Assembly (NCBI RefSeq): GCF_000003815.2
Contig: NC_049979.1
Location: 27,653,239-27,717,238 of the forward strand
DNA: 64,000 bases
Reading direction: 5' to 3'
Source of the DNA: Branchiostoma floridae
Taxonomy: Eukaryota; Chordata; Leptocardii; Amphioxiformes; Branchiostomatidae
Under the pieces are notes generated by a model that saw only the letters and a program-made list of their open reading frames with translations, made no database searches and had not been told where the DNA came from. Both the position numbers and the translations under genes were made by a program. Positions 1 to 12,100 of this stretch are shown one piece after another (the first letter of the stretch is position 1; every line of letters begins with the position of its first letter).

Positions 1-14
1 CTGAAGAGACATAC

Positions 15-109
15 TTGCACTTGGACATTAGTCCTGCTATACTCTGGAAGAAGCCAACGTCTTTCTTCTCTTGCAGATGTTGTACATTTTCTACCAGAGA
101 AGAAAGCAG
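15..109 (-). CDS. RYR: RyR exon 74: core solenoid, last exon in window
   Basis: Reads [20 protein letters not shown] then [11 protein letters not shown], matching human [20 protein letters not shown] at its end. Acceptor GTTCAG is the only upstream AG that keeps frame after exon 73. It makes the start about six residues longer than vertebrates. Donor GTATGT at 13-14 leaves two bases (AA). 95 nt. Confidence 0.9.
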
Positions 110-3100
110 CTGAACATCAGGGAAAACTGTGGTCCCTAGGGGCTTCTCCACTCCAGGGGTGGGGGTGGACAAGCCCTTAGGGACCATGTTCTCCCCAGTG
201 TTCCACTTGCCAGATTGACATTCTTCATAATTACAACTCTCCAATACATTTCATACAGAGTAATGCAAGGTAAAAAAATAACTACAGCAGAGTAAGACTT
301 GGGGTGTCCAAGTCTCTGTTCCTGCAAAAGACTCACATTATTCTGTACGAAAGGTAAGGAGACAGTATGTAGAAGAACATTATATCGTGACAGTATAAAA
401 AGAACATACATTACATAATACATGTATATTGTGACAGTGTAGAAGTACTTACAAGATTGTATATACATAACATTTACTCAAGAATGTAGAAAATCATGCA
501 CACCATTTTTACTAGGTTTTAGAAACTTTTAAGTTTACAATATCATTGAAAATTGATTTCAACATACAATGTGTCATATATTACATTGACTAAGTAATTA
601 ACCAATCACTTGCTAGGCATATGATAAAAATGGACATGTGGTTAATATGATCAAGTCAATCTCCTTGTGTCATTATCTACAATTTAATTTTCAGTCAGGA
701 AAAATTATCCTATATACAAAACAATGATAGTCAATATTGTCACAGTATGTTTCAGATAAAAGTGACGAAAATTGATAACTACTGATGTCAATGGGCATTA
801 CCTTCTGAACATCTTCATTGCCTCCTGACAACAGGGAGATTCCAAGTTCAAGAGTCTTTACCATCATAGGACTGCATTCACCTGGAAAATTATAGCACTT
901 GTTGAAAAAAACTTCAAAGCAGATTATTCCGTTCTTCAAATACTACACCCCCTGTTCACTTTTCACTTAAGTTCCATTTATGATTTCTTGATAAGAAGCT
1001 CCATCTTAAGATTGGAATTCCGTTTTTCCCATTTTGAAATGTGCTAATATTTTCAATATAAAAGCACTTGGTGCAAAGTCTTTACATATGATTGACAAGT
1101 ATGATGCACAGTTGTGAAATATGATAATAACTTTCATGAATATTCATTTTGAAAATTTTCTTCCTGCAGGAATTCCTGCAGGAATTCCTGCAGGAAGCGT
1201 TTTTCCTGCAGGAATTCCTGCAGGAAGCGTTTTTCCTGCAGGAATGCTGCAGGCATTCCTGCAGAAATTCCTGCAGGAGAAAGGTAAATTCCTGCAGGAA
1301 GAATGTTTCCTGCAGGAATTTCTGCAGGAATGGCCTTATAATTCATATCTAAATCAATGACACTAAGATAGGAGTGCTACACACCGGCAAAAAAGTATGC
1401 AACAAACGTTTTAGTAGTAGTTTCTCCTATTCATGCAACTTTTTCAACATATACATTTACATTTTGTACTACAGTTAAATGTAGAGTATAATCACACCCC
1501 GCACAACATTTCTACCCCCAGTTCAACCTGTATGACCTCACAAGCGCCATGTTCTTGTTGACTGTCGACGCATCAAAAGCCAGCCAATTTCTCAACAGTT
1601 ATCATATATAATATCAATGTCACTAAATCCTTCAAAATTATGAGGTAGTCTGGCAACATTTTGGAAGCACGACGTGTGCCCGACTCAGGGTGGTCGTGGT
1701 CGCAAGTTTGAGTTTAATCCGATTAAATGTGAACGCATTTTTTTAATCCAACAGAAAGCTTTAATCGGATTCCTCATTTAACTCACTTGTATTTTTTCAT
1801 TTGAATGGGTTCCAAGTTGCCCATGACATGTTCAACAGTTGTGCCGACAGAGCCATTACGGCTGTTCACACATGGGTGTTTTCATCAAATGAAAACTGCT
1901 CTATTCGAATGCTCCTTCCATGCATGCAATGATATGATATCTTGTAAAATAATGCAGTACCAAGTTGAACGTGGCAAAGAATGAAAGCTCCTTGGTCAGC
2001 AACTTGAGATTTGTTTGATCTGGTTGGTCATATTTTGACCACTCATAAGATTAACCAAGCTCCTTGGTTCCAGAGAATATTTCATAAAGTTTAAAATTGG
2101 GCCTAAGAAAGCCAGGGGCTTGCTTCCTCTTGTTGAAAATTCAAGTAAGTATGCGCTATTGTAATGCGGGTTCAAAGTAAGGTCAGCTATTGTTCTATAG
2201 ATATGCAAAGGATGCTGGTGTCCAATTATCAATTATCAAAGGACTAATTATTCCCCAGGTCCAAACATCCTGGCTACCTGTAGTGCTGAGGACCTAAGGC
2301 CTTCAGAAAGAATCCTGGAACTTGGGGGTACACTATTACAAGAAATTACAGACTGAAGAATTACAGAATTTCAGAAACCTAAGTTCACTTTTACACTAAT
2401 CTATTTAAATATGAAATGGTTAAACCTAAAGGGTAAATCAAGGTTGTCTTTGTCAATTTAAAGGTAAACTATGAATAATTTTTCTTGAAGTTTTGTGAAA
2501 ATTTGATGGTAATTGTGGACTCCACTTATAATAAGGTAATAAATTTCCAATCCAGCTGTGCCTTGCTCAATTTGCCCTTCAAGCTGCGTTACATTAAACA
2601 ACTGCTCGCTATCAGACCCCCTTCTGTCAGTAATGACCATGGTAAAATCAGACCCGAGTGCTCGAAAATAAAAGCTGGACTGCTTCTAGTTGGGGGGGCT
2701 ACTTTCAAAGTTGGTCATTTGGTCGTTTGATACCACTGTTGCACAGTGACTATGACTGCTTCCCAAAAAACCTGGTGCAGGATGAAGACCCAAAAAAAGT
2801 TTGCTTTTGCCCAACTAGTGTAACAGTGGGTTCAAGTAGTTCCTACCGTCCTTGCTAAGGAGCTCTGAGCTTTTGTGGCGACAGCGGTAGCGTACTGGAT
2901 TTGTGATCCGGCTGCTGGTTTGAATCCTGGGAGTTGGGATGTTGTTTTTTCTGTTCTACTCGCCCCTCTGGTTGTTTCACTGGTAGCCACACCAGATATC
3001 GAACCCTTTCTTGAGTGACAGATAAAGCTCCTTGGTTAATAACAAAGGACACAAAATATGCCAGGAAAGGAATATACACCGGTAAGCTTGTACGGGCTAG

Positions 3101-6100
3101 ACGAGTTCGGCTTTTTTTTCGGCCCCCCCCGCTTCCCAGAGAGGCCGGTGAAGGAGGCTACTAGCCTGACTAAAATCGCGCTCCTAGCGGCCGGCCCTAT
3201 AGTATTGCTGCTGCCCTAGGAGGGGTCATTAACCCCAGCCAGCGCTAGATTGTGTAAACACAGGCTACTCAGCCTAAGGTGCATGCAAAAATGACTTTCA
3301 AGCCCTGTGATGCAAAAAAAACAAGACAGTTTTAAACAGTTTGTATTTTGCCTTATGATGCAAACTGGTACCAAGGCTAAAACCAGTTCAGTTCAGAAAA
3401 AGGGATGCATGGTAATGTGACCTTTCCCACTGACACAGAAGAGGGTCTGCATGGGGGGTTCTTGGTAACGCTTAACGGTGAATTCAGGAGGCCCGGTAAT
3501 GCTTAACGGTAAATTCAGGAGGGGTTACAAAGCATGACAGTAAACATTGACGTTCGTTCCTCTTTGTACGGCGCTAAACTAGGTTACCTCGATGGTTGAA
3601 AATATCAGACTAATGGCATTGTGAGAAGGAAAAGGTGCCCAGAGCCCGGAGGAATGACAGGGACAATGTCTGCTGTGTCTATGACGTTTGCTTCCCTGGG
3701 TCAGTGCTCCCACCAGAGGCGGCAACAGCAAGTTTCTTGTAGGCTGGGGGGGACTATTGCTGACAAAATTTTCAGCACATGGAGCGCCGAAGGCGCAACG
3801 CATCGTATGGGGGTAGGGGGTATGCTCCCTGGGAAATTTTTTAAAATCATGGCCCTCTGAAATGCTATTTCCTGCATTTTCCGGCAAATTTTGCTGACAG
3901 AATAATGAAATTTTCATCAAAATTACACATGGTTGTAGCAATTGACCTCCGGCCTCCGACATATTTTTACCATTTCAAGCTCGGACGGCACGAGAAATTG
4001 CCAGACAAGTCCGGGGAAATTTAAAAGTCTGGACCGTCTGAAACGCCATTTACTGCATTTTGAAGGACAAATTTTGCTGGCCAACGAAGGTAAATCAAAT
4101 GACATTTTATTAAAGAGAAAATTTTGTTTTCACCAGGTCGTCGTGAGCACCAAAGCCACAAGCCGTTGCAAGGGAGGTCTGTAGAAACCTCATTTTCTGC
4201 ATTCGATGAGAAAATTTTGCCGGAAACTATGCTAAGTTGGACACTGAAATCTGTTTGAGTGAAAAGGTTTTTTGGGAGGGGGAGGGGCGACGCTTCCGCA
4301 ACATATTTTTACCCGAAGCGGCTGGGAGGCTCAGAGAAATTTTGAAATCTGGACCCTTTGAAACACCATTTCCTGCATTTTCAGGGGCTCTATCTGGCAT
4401 TTGACTTCGTGGGTATAACTTGTTACGAAGAATTTCTTGGTAATGCTTAACGGTGAATTCGGGATAACAAGTAACGATTAACGTGGAATTAAAACGACCA
4501 ATACGCTTCACGAAGAATATACCGATAACGCTTAACGGTGAATTAGAGTGGGTCGGTAACGATTAACGGTAAATTAAAATGGCTCGTAACACTTAACGGA
4601 AAAAGGCATGCAGGCCCTCACAGAAGTGCAACGTCCTTCACAACCTTACACTTCTGAAACACAAGAGAAAAATTTGTGCCTGGCTCCCAGGATTTTAACC
4701 TGGGCCCGCCAGCTCATGAACCCAACACATTTACCACTCAAGCTAAAAGTTGACAGAACAGACTAATTAGACTAGTCAGTTGGTGTCCTCCGAACCCCAC
4801 TGTGTCATTTGCACTGTGCTTCTTTGTCTATCATGATCAGAATCTCCAAGCGGATCTTGCAGGCTGACAATACTATCTTATGCAACTGTAAGAAGCTACA
4901 TTCTTTCATGGCCTTTCAAGTGCCTTCAAACACATCCTGTTTCAAAAAAATTTTTGATTCAGAAACATGGCCTAAATATAAGATTATTATCTAAAAACTT
5001 TTATTTTCCTGGGTGACGCCACAAAGTATGACGTCACATACCTGGATGTAACCTGGATCCAAGCTTCAATGGTATATAATATTATATTATATTATGTAAA
5101 GTGAGAGGTTGGCTAAAGTGCAATGCAGAGCACTACCTAATTTACCATTTTTCTGAATTCTAAGATTTCCATTAGTTGGCAGTTCAAAACAAAAGTGTTG
5201 AGCCAGATCAAGGAGGTTGAAAGAGGGCCAGATCAAGTTGGTGAGATCAAGGAGCTTTTACCTTAATTTGCCGATCTGGTTTAACCATTCGAATCCTGTA
5301 ATCTATCCCAGAAGTGAATTTTCAGGTTTCTGCAATTTTGAAGTTCTTCTAGTTCTAATCTGGCTCAAAAGCAGTTCAGTATAGAAATATCTCAGCAAGG
5401 AGCAACCTCCTTGATCTCAGGGAGGTGTTCTGAATCTTTCCATCCAGTGCTTTGGGACAGTCCCTGTGGGACTTGCTAATTCAACTTGCTAATTGGGAAG
5501 CATGCCTTAACAATAACTGACCTCCTTTGAACCTGCATAACAATGTGCATAATTACCAAAAAGAGGAAAGTGACTGCCTTATATACAGGCCCATGTAATA
5601 GGATTTGGAAACTACAAATAATCTCTGGAACAAACTTTTGCCTGTTGTTTCTATATAATGAATCAGTGACCTTGATTGTACATTTGTGCTCAAACAAGCT
5701 AAGTACAGATTGTAGCGCTAGTGATAATGTACAATTTTGATTAAAAAAAAGGTATCTTGTCACCTCTACAAATACTAATACATTCCAGTATTTACAAGTT
5801 CAACTTCTTCTCACCTCTTAAAACAGTTATAAATATAAGTACAGATGGAATCAATAATGTATGGTTGATCTAATTGCATGAGAAATATGAATTTTTTTCC
5901 GTGGTATTCAAGTATTGGAAATAGGGAACATATCTTGTATATTTTCAAAGAGGACGTTTCTTTTGTTGTTGTATAAAGTACAGTAAACAATAAAGTGACA
6001 CTCATCCTCTATCTTATTCAAGTTACAGTATTGGCAAATTCTTTGTTCCAGAGGAATGCGGTTATGTCGGCCTTCTGGCTTATAATGAATCATACTGGTA

Positions 6101-9100
6101 AACAGCTTCATAGCGGGCTTCAAGTTTATTAATAGTCAAAAAGATAATGGTTCTTTGGACCAGTTAAAGCCCAGGTTATCAATAAGTTTGGTTATCAAAA
6201 AGTTTGTTGTTATTTTGTGGGCCTTTCTGCTTTTCAACGCCTGGCTCTATAGTACAAAAATTGCTTGTATTTGCAAGATACTCCAGGACCCCAAATTTTA
6301 CATATCAATACCCTCCGTGTTGGCAAACTTTCCTGGTTGATTTTGAAGAGTAGAAGGCCTGTGGTATATATTTTGATGTGATACTGATAGCCATTCTGGA
6401 ATGGTAGCTTTATTCTGGCTATCAGTATCAGCCTTCAAACCCATCATCAGGAACTTTTTGTCTGAAACCAAGATAAAAGCCCCTTGCTTAAACAAGAGAC
6501 CTAAGGTAGTCAAGACAAGAGTAAAAGATTACCAATTGAAAGGCAAATAGTAAAAAATTATATCTATTCCAAGGTTGCTGTAAAACCTAGGTTAGGTCAG
6601 TGAGATCAGAGAATTCTAAACTCCTTGGTGATCTACAAGGTAGTTAAACCTCTTTGGGTAAACTTTAGTCTTCTATGCAGTGTTAAATACTGACCTGTTC
6701 TATACACCAGTGGAGGCACTGAATAAGGCAGCTACCATTCACTTCAGTCTCTAATTACCTGTCATTATAATATAAATCAATACACGCATTGTTGTTGCTG
6801 GCTTTAAACACCTTCATGTAGGTGCAAAGGAGATTATATAATGACTTCTCTAAAGATAGGTGAGAAAGGGGAGGGGAGGTGATAATATCACACTCTTGTG
6901 ATAAAAAGGCCTTTGTCCCAATCTCAAGGATTTTAGAGCATGTAAAGAGTTCCAGATGAGGACAGGGTGTTGTTCTCATTGTTCTATCAATGTTCTGTGA
7001 TCTGATCTGATCTGGTGACGGTTGATTATTATTTTCTATTGGGCACTTAGAACTTCATTAAACACAGCTGTCCAGTAGGTATCAAAAACCTAAAAAATAA
7101 GATTCATTTAGCACCAGTGTTTAATGAATTTCTAGGTGTCCACGCACCCGGCTCGGGACACTTCTAATATTGTGTTACAGTGTCATAACTAACATAAGAT
7201 ATGACTGGTGAATGCCACCTGGCTATATGCTAATAAAGGATCAATGTTTTACCCTGAGGGGTGCATCATGAGATAAAGCCGCCAGTGGTTGGTTTCTATA
7301 ACCCAAACACCAGCTATCAGCATGGCAAACAAGGCGGTTCATGTCATCTACTTTTCCACCAACTGAATGTATCATTTGATTTACTACAGTTTAGAATTCA
7401 GTAAATAGTTACTGGAAGTTCCGAAAATAATTTCATCAGGTTGGCACTGATAATAGGATAAAGGTTTTTACACAACATGTAACTAAAAGTACTGTACTTT
7501 CATTGTACAGTACTTTTCTTATGGACTCCAATGATTATCCTATTAGGGCACCCTACCCTTACAGTACATGTGCAATTTACAATAATTGAATTTATACTTT
7601 TAAGGGAAGCTTAGGCCTGTCATGAAATTTATGAATTTTGTGTTTATGTTCCTGACTTGCACCTACATGTACAATCAAATTGGCTTAGATACTAATAAAC
7701 CCTAAGTGGTGATGTTAAAGAATCAAAGAAAAAAATGAAAGAAGTAACCATGCCCAAGCTTCTGTACTTCTGAAAAATATGAGTAGCCACTGAAGGAAAT
7801 GCATTTTCTTGAAGTGAAGTTCATTCATAGGTCAGTTATTTCTAATGCCAGGCATCTCCAGCAACAGTCAATAAAACTAGGAAAACAAAACAATAAAAAA
7901 TGTCTCCATTATATATCTGTTTTATATACATAGTTAAAGTCAAGTCTGAAACATCTAATGAAATCTAATGCATTGTTTAACAGTTTCAAAACAAAATTAA
8001 ATGCATAAAGAATGCTTCCTGTCATTGTCAAGGCCATTCCTGCAGAAATTCCTGCAGGAAACATTCTTCCTGCAGGAATTTACCTTTCTCCTGCAGGAAT
8101 TTCTGCAGGAATGCCTGCAGCATTCCTGCAGGAAAAACGCTTCCTGCAGGAATTCCTGCAGGAAAAACGCTTCCTGCAGGAATTCCTGCAGGAATTCCTG
8201 CAGGAAGAAAATTTTCAAAATGAATATTCATGAAAGTTGTTATCATATTTCACAACTGTACATCATACTTGTCAATCATATGTAAAGACTTTGCACCAAG
8301 TGCTTTTATATTGAAAATATTAGCACATTTCAAAATGGGAAAAACGGAATTCCAATCTTAAGATGGAGCTTCTTTGATTCTTTTACCTTACACTTTCATC
8401 ATATAATGTTTCCAGTGAGGCCATGTTGATTTGATTATATGTCAATTTTTGTACATTTGAAAAAAAGTTTTTAACCACACTGTAACTTCTTCGAAGCAAC
8501 TGTAAAAAAGTCAATACATGCTATAAAGTGTTAAAGAACATTGGAAACAAATATTAATGACGTAAACTGCCAAAGTTCAGAAAGAAAAGTGAAAAAATCA
8601 GAACCTCTTGTTTGGTAACATGCTGCATTTTGTAGTCATTCGTTCCTAACCAATTAGATTTCATAATTCAGGCAACTTTTTGGACAAACTTTTTCCATTC
8701 GCATGCTTGGGAGATTTGGGGTTGCCTGAGTATGTCATCCAAAAAATCAAATCAACATAGCCTGAGACCCCTCAATAACAGTGCCTAGCATGTTATATAA
8801 TAACTTGTCATGAAACAATAAAATTCCAATTTTTTGCATGTCATATTACTTACCTTTGCTGGCACTAATGGTAAGTAGGACCATTTCTGCTGCTCCCCGC
8901 TCTGAAAGTCTGCACTGTTCATTCAGCAACTGTCTACTGGCCATTTCTTGTTCCTGGAGTTTTTACAACAAAGAAAACATGATACTAATTTGCTAGCTTT
9001 TGCTTTCTAACATACGATATTATTGGTATCTTACCATGGTACTGAAATCTTAGATGCTCTGTAAAAAGAAATAACACTTTTAATGAAGATAATATTCTTC

Positions 9101-12100
9101 ACTAGTTGCAAAAGGATTATAGTATCTTAATTTTTACATGATGAAACTTTTTGTTTTGAACAAGAAGGTAGATCTCGTTCATTGACAATGCTAACAGCAT
9201 GACATTGGAAAGAATATTGACAGAACTAGAAAGTCAAGTAACACCTCAAATGTAGGGCCTTCACCCTCCTCTTCCTCTCCACCTTCCTCTTCTTCTCCCT
9301 CTTCTTCTCCACTACAACTCTACAAGGAATACAACAGTTAGGTACATATTGGGTATCACATTGATATATACACAAAATACAAGTCAATTCTTTACAGGAA
9401 AAAGTGGAAAACTGCTGTCATACCTTGCCCATGATGTCAGCATAGCACATGTAGAGGAAGTCTTCATCCAGTGCCCTGAAATAATTATTTCAGGATGAGT
9501 TCTTGTTCTAAGACGATGAATGCAGTAATATAGTAGGTAATTATGTATATATTGGTTTGTCACCCTTTACTGCAAAATATAGGTGTCATTCAGCACCAGG
9601 GACAGGGGCACCAGTCTTGTTGGTGTGTTATTCAGCACCAGAGACAGGGGCACCAGTCTTGTTGGTGTGTGATTCAGCACCAGAGACAGGGGCACCAGTC
9701 TTGTTGGTGTGTTATTCAGCACCAGAGACAGGGGCACCAGTCTTGTTGGTGTGTTATTCAGCACCAGAGACAGGGGCACCAGTCTTGTTGGTGTGTGATT
9801 CAGCACCAGGGACAGGGGCACCAGTCTTGTTGGTGTTATTCAGCACCAGGGACAGGGGCACCAGTCTTGTTGGTGTGTGATTCAGCACCAGAGACAGGGG
9901 CACCAGTCTTGTTGGTGTGTTATTCAGCACCAGAGACAGGGGCACCAGTCTTGTTGGTGTGTTATTCAGCACCAGAGACAGGGGCACCAGTCTTGTTGGT
10001 GTGTGATTCAGCACCTGGGGCATTTTTGGTATTTTCTTATCATGTCGACCATCACTAATGGGGAACAAAACTTCTAGAAGTCAACCTACTCTTGTTGTTC
10101 AGCGGCTGCCCTGTTGAAGCAGCTGATGAGCTGGTGGAGAGGGTCAGGTTTGGGTGCTTCATCCTCCCCTCCTTCACCCTCCGCTTCATCAATCTCCTTC
10201 TGTTAAGAGCACACAAAAAAACAAGTGTGTCAACACCACATTTCTCTTCACATGCACATAGTTTTGGTTGGATTAAGAAATAAAGAGCCATTAACAGTAT
10301 CTCATCGTCATCCAACAATGTAGATTGTCTTACTGTGAGTTCTTCTATGATGTTTGCTGTAGCTGCCTCCTCACTGCCCAGCCACTTGTCCATGTATGAG
10401 TGTAAGAAGAGGTTGATTGCCTGATGTCTGAAAGGCAGTGTTGTAGAAGGGTTATTGTAGACTTACATGTACATGCAAGTCAGAACCAGCTGTCACCAAC
10501 TAGCCACAAAACTAGCATACTATGTAAAAGTTACAGTCGGTTAAAACTTAGTACAAGACCTGGTATAAAAATCAGAATACTATACCCACATTAATCTAAC
10601 ATGCTTTCTATAAATATAAATTGCACATCCTTGACAAAATAAAGGTCGAGTGTATAAGAGACTTCCTACAAGTTCTGATCATGTGTTTTCTTCATGATAC
10701 TGTTTTTAACTTAAACGAAATACAAAATTCAGCATCTACCAATATACTAAAATCCCACATAAATTAAAGTTACCATATACACTTTAACACCTTTGAGTAC
10801 ATTATTCAGTTGACAGATTTTTAACTAAATGTCTCGACTCAGACTATACACTGTACATTACAACACAGCTATGACACAGACAGTAGCAAAGCACTGTTAA
10901 TGTAATAAGACTGATAACATGAAACATTAGACGAAGTAGAATGGATATCTTTTGCCATCTGAGAATCTTATGTTGCATGTTTAAAAGTGAAAAAGTGAGG
11001 CATAGACTGCAAAAGATGAAGTGTTAATATAGCTTTACTCTATGTGCCGAGGTGGAAAATTAAGACTGCTACAGAAATTTGGGGTATGCGTGTACTTGGA
11101 CAGAACGTAGTGGCACACAGAAGCAGAGATAGTTCATCTTTAGCACTCGAAGCCTGTTGTAGCTGGTACATACTGAGGTAGCCTGTGCATGGGGGCCATC
11201 CTGAAACAGCCCATGACGGCCCTCTTCCGCTGAGTGGACACCAGCTTGGTCCACCCTTTCATGCTTTCTGGGTGCTCAAACTACAGTGAGAGAAGCCGTG
11301 ACAAAGAAACAGTGACAGAAAGTATACAGACAGAGAGCAGAGGGACAGGACTAGGGCAGGGCACACACAGGTGGTACATGTACACACAGATGTGTAGAGT
11401 ACATACTCGGGGAGTCTGTGCATAGGGGCCATCCGGAAGCAGCTCATGACGGCCCTCTTTCTCTGGGTGGACACCAACTTGTTCCAGATGGTGCGACCTG
11501 TGCCCTCGGGATGCTCAAACTAACCATGCAATAACAGAAGTAACTTACGTATATAATACATATATATGGCATATATGTACACATACACATGTACATAACG
11601 TTACAGAGTTCAAACTTTTTTCAAAAGCTTTGACTTTTTACCAGTAAAATGAGCAATTCCACTGAGATAGAGACTGCAATCAGTGACTTTTATTGTCTAA
11701 AATTTAAATTGCATGATATAGAAAAGTTCATTCTTGAATGGTAGAAAAAACTGAGAAAAGTTGATTTGGGACAGTAGTGACATTACAATAGTCAAAACTT
11801 GGGCAAAACATAATTTTGGACCAGTCTATTTTTGCAAGCTTAGGGTTGCCTCTCCAATTCTAGAAGAGGTCAAATATAAAACGAAATTTAGTTTTGGTCT
11901 GGGGTACCCATGAAATGGGCTATTTTCTATAATTTATTCTATCCTTTTCCCATCTATCCATGCAATACCCTCAAATAAAGTAGGCATCTGACTTTGACAA
12001 TAGCATCTTTTGAATTTTTAACTGTGTGTACCTTAGCCAAGAAAAAAAACAACAACAGAAGATTCATTGCCTACCTTGTGTAGTTTGTATATGACCTGCG

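Larger units (their letters stand above)
993..8374. mobile_element. Foldback-like element with 345-bp inverted terminal repeats
   Basis: Bases 993-1337 and the reverse complement of 8030-8374 match over 345 bp with only about two differences seen. Outer ends read AAGAAGCTCCATC. The flanks carry TGAT on both sides (989-992 and 8375-8378), a likely target duplication. The inner half of each arm is an array of CTGCAG-centred palindromes. The 6.7-kb interior has no long open frame and contains older repeats. Long inverted arms with internal subrepeats resemble foldback elements. An alternative is two separate inverted insertions, but duplicated flanks only at the outer ends argue for one. Confidence 0.7.
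882..8853 (-). other. Intron 72 (8 kb), repeat-filled
   Basis: The largest intron. It holds a 7.4-kb foldback-like element (993-8374) that itself carries a SINE, a second tRNA-like SINE, degenerate tandem repeats, a hairpin and a LINE remnant, and then a MITE (8418-8763). No coding exon with matching phase was found inside. Confidence 0.85.

Noticed and set aside
136-468. 110-residue minus-strand frame next to exon 74
   Set aside because: Intron sequence; no similarity, no splice partner in phase.
1121-1360. Frames rich in LQEF/PAGI repeats here and at 7997-8285
   Set aside because: By-products of the CTGCAG palindrome arrays in the inverted arms; identical frames appear on both strands.
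2868-2935. Possible tRNA gene
   Set aside because: A and B boxes are present but no closing acceptor stem; a body continues as in SINEs. Same reasoning for 4675-4760, 31240-31290, 45500-45595 and 49090-49170.
9543-10077. Repetitive open frames on both strands (171, 107, 104 and 84 residues)
   Set aside because: They are produced by the 42-bp minisatellite, whose period is a multiple of three; no codon pattern or start context supports a protein.
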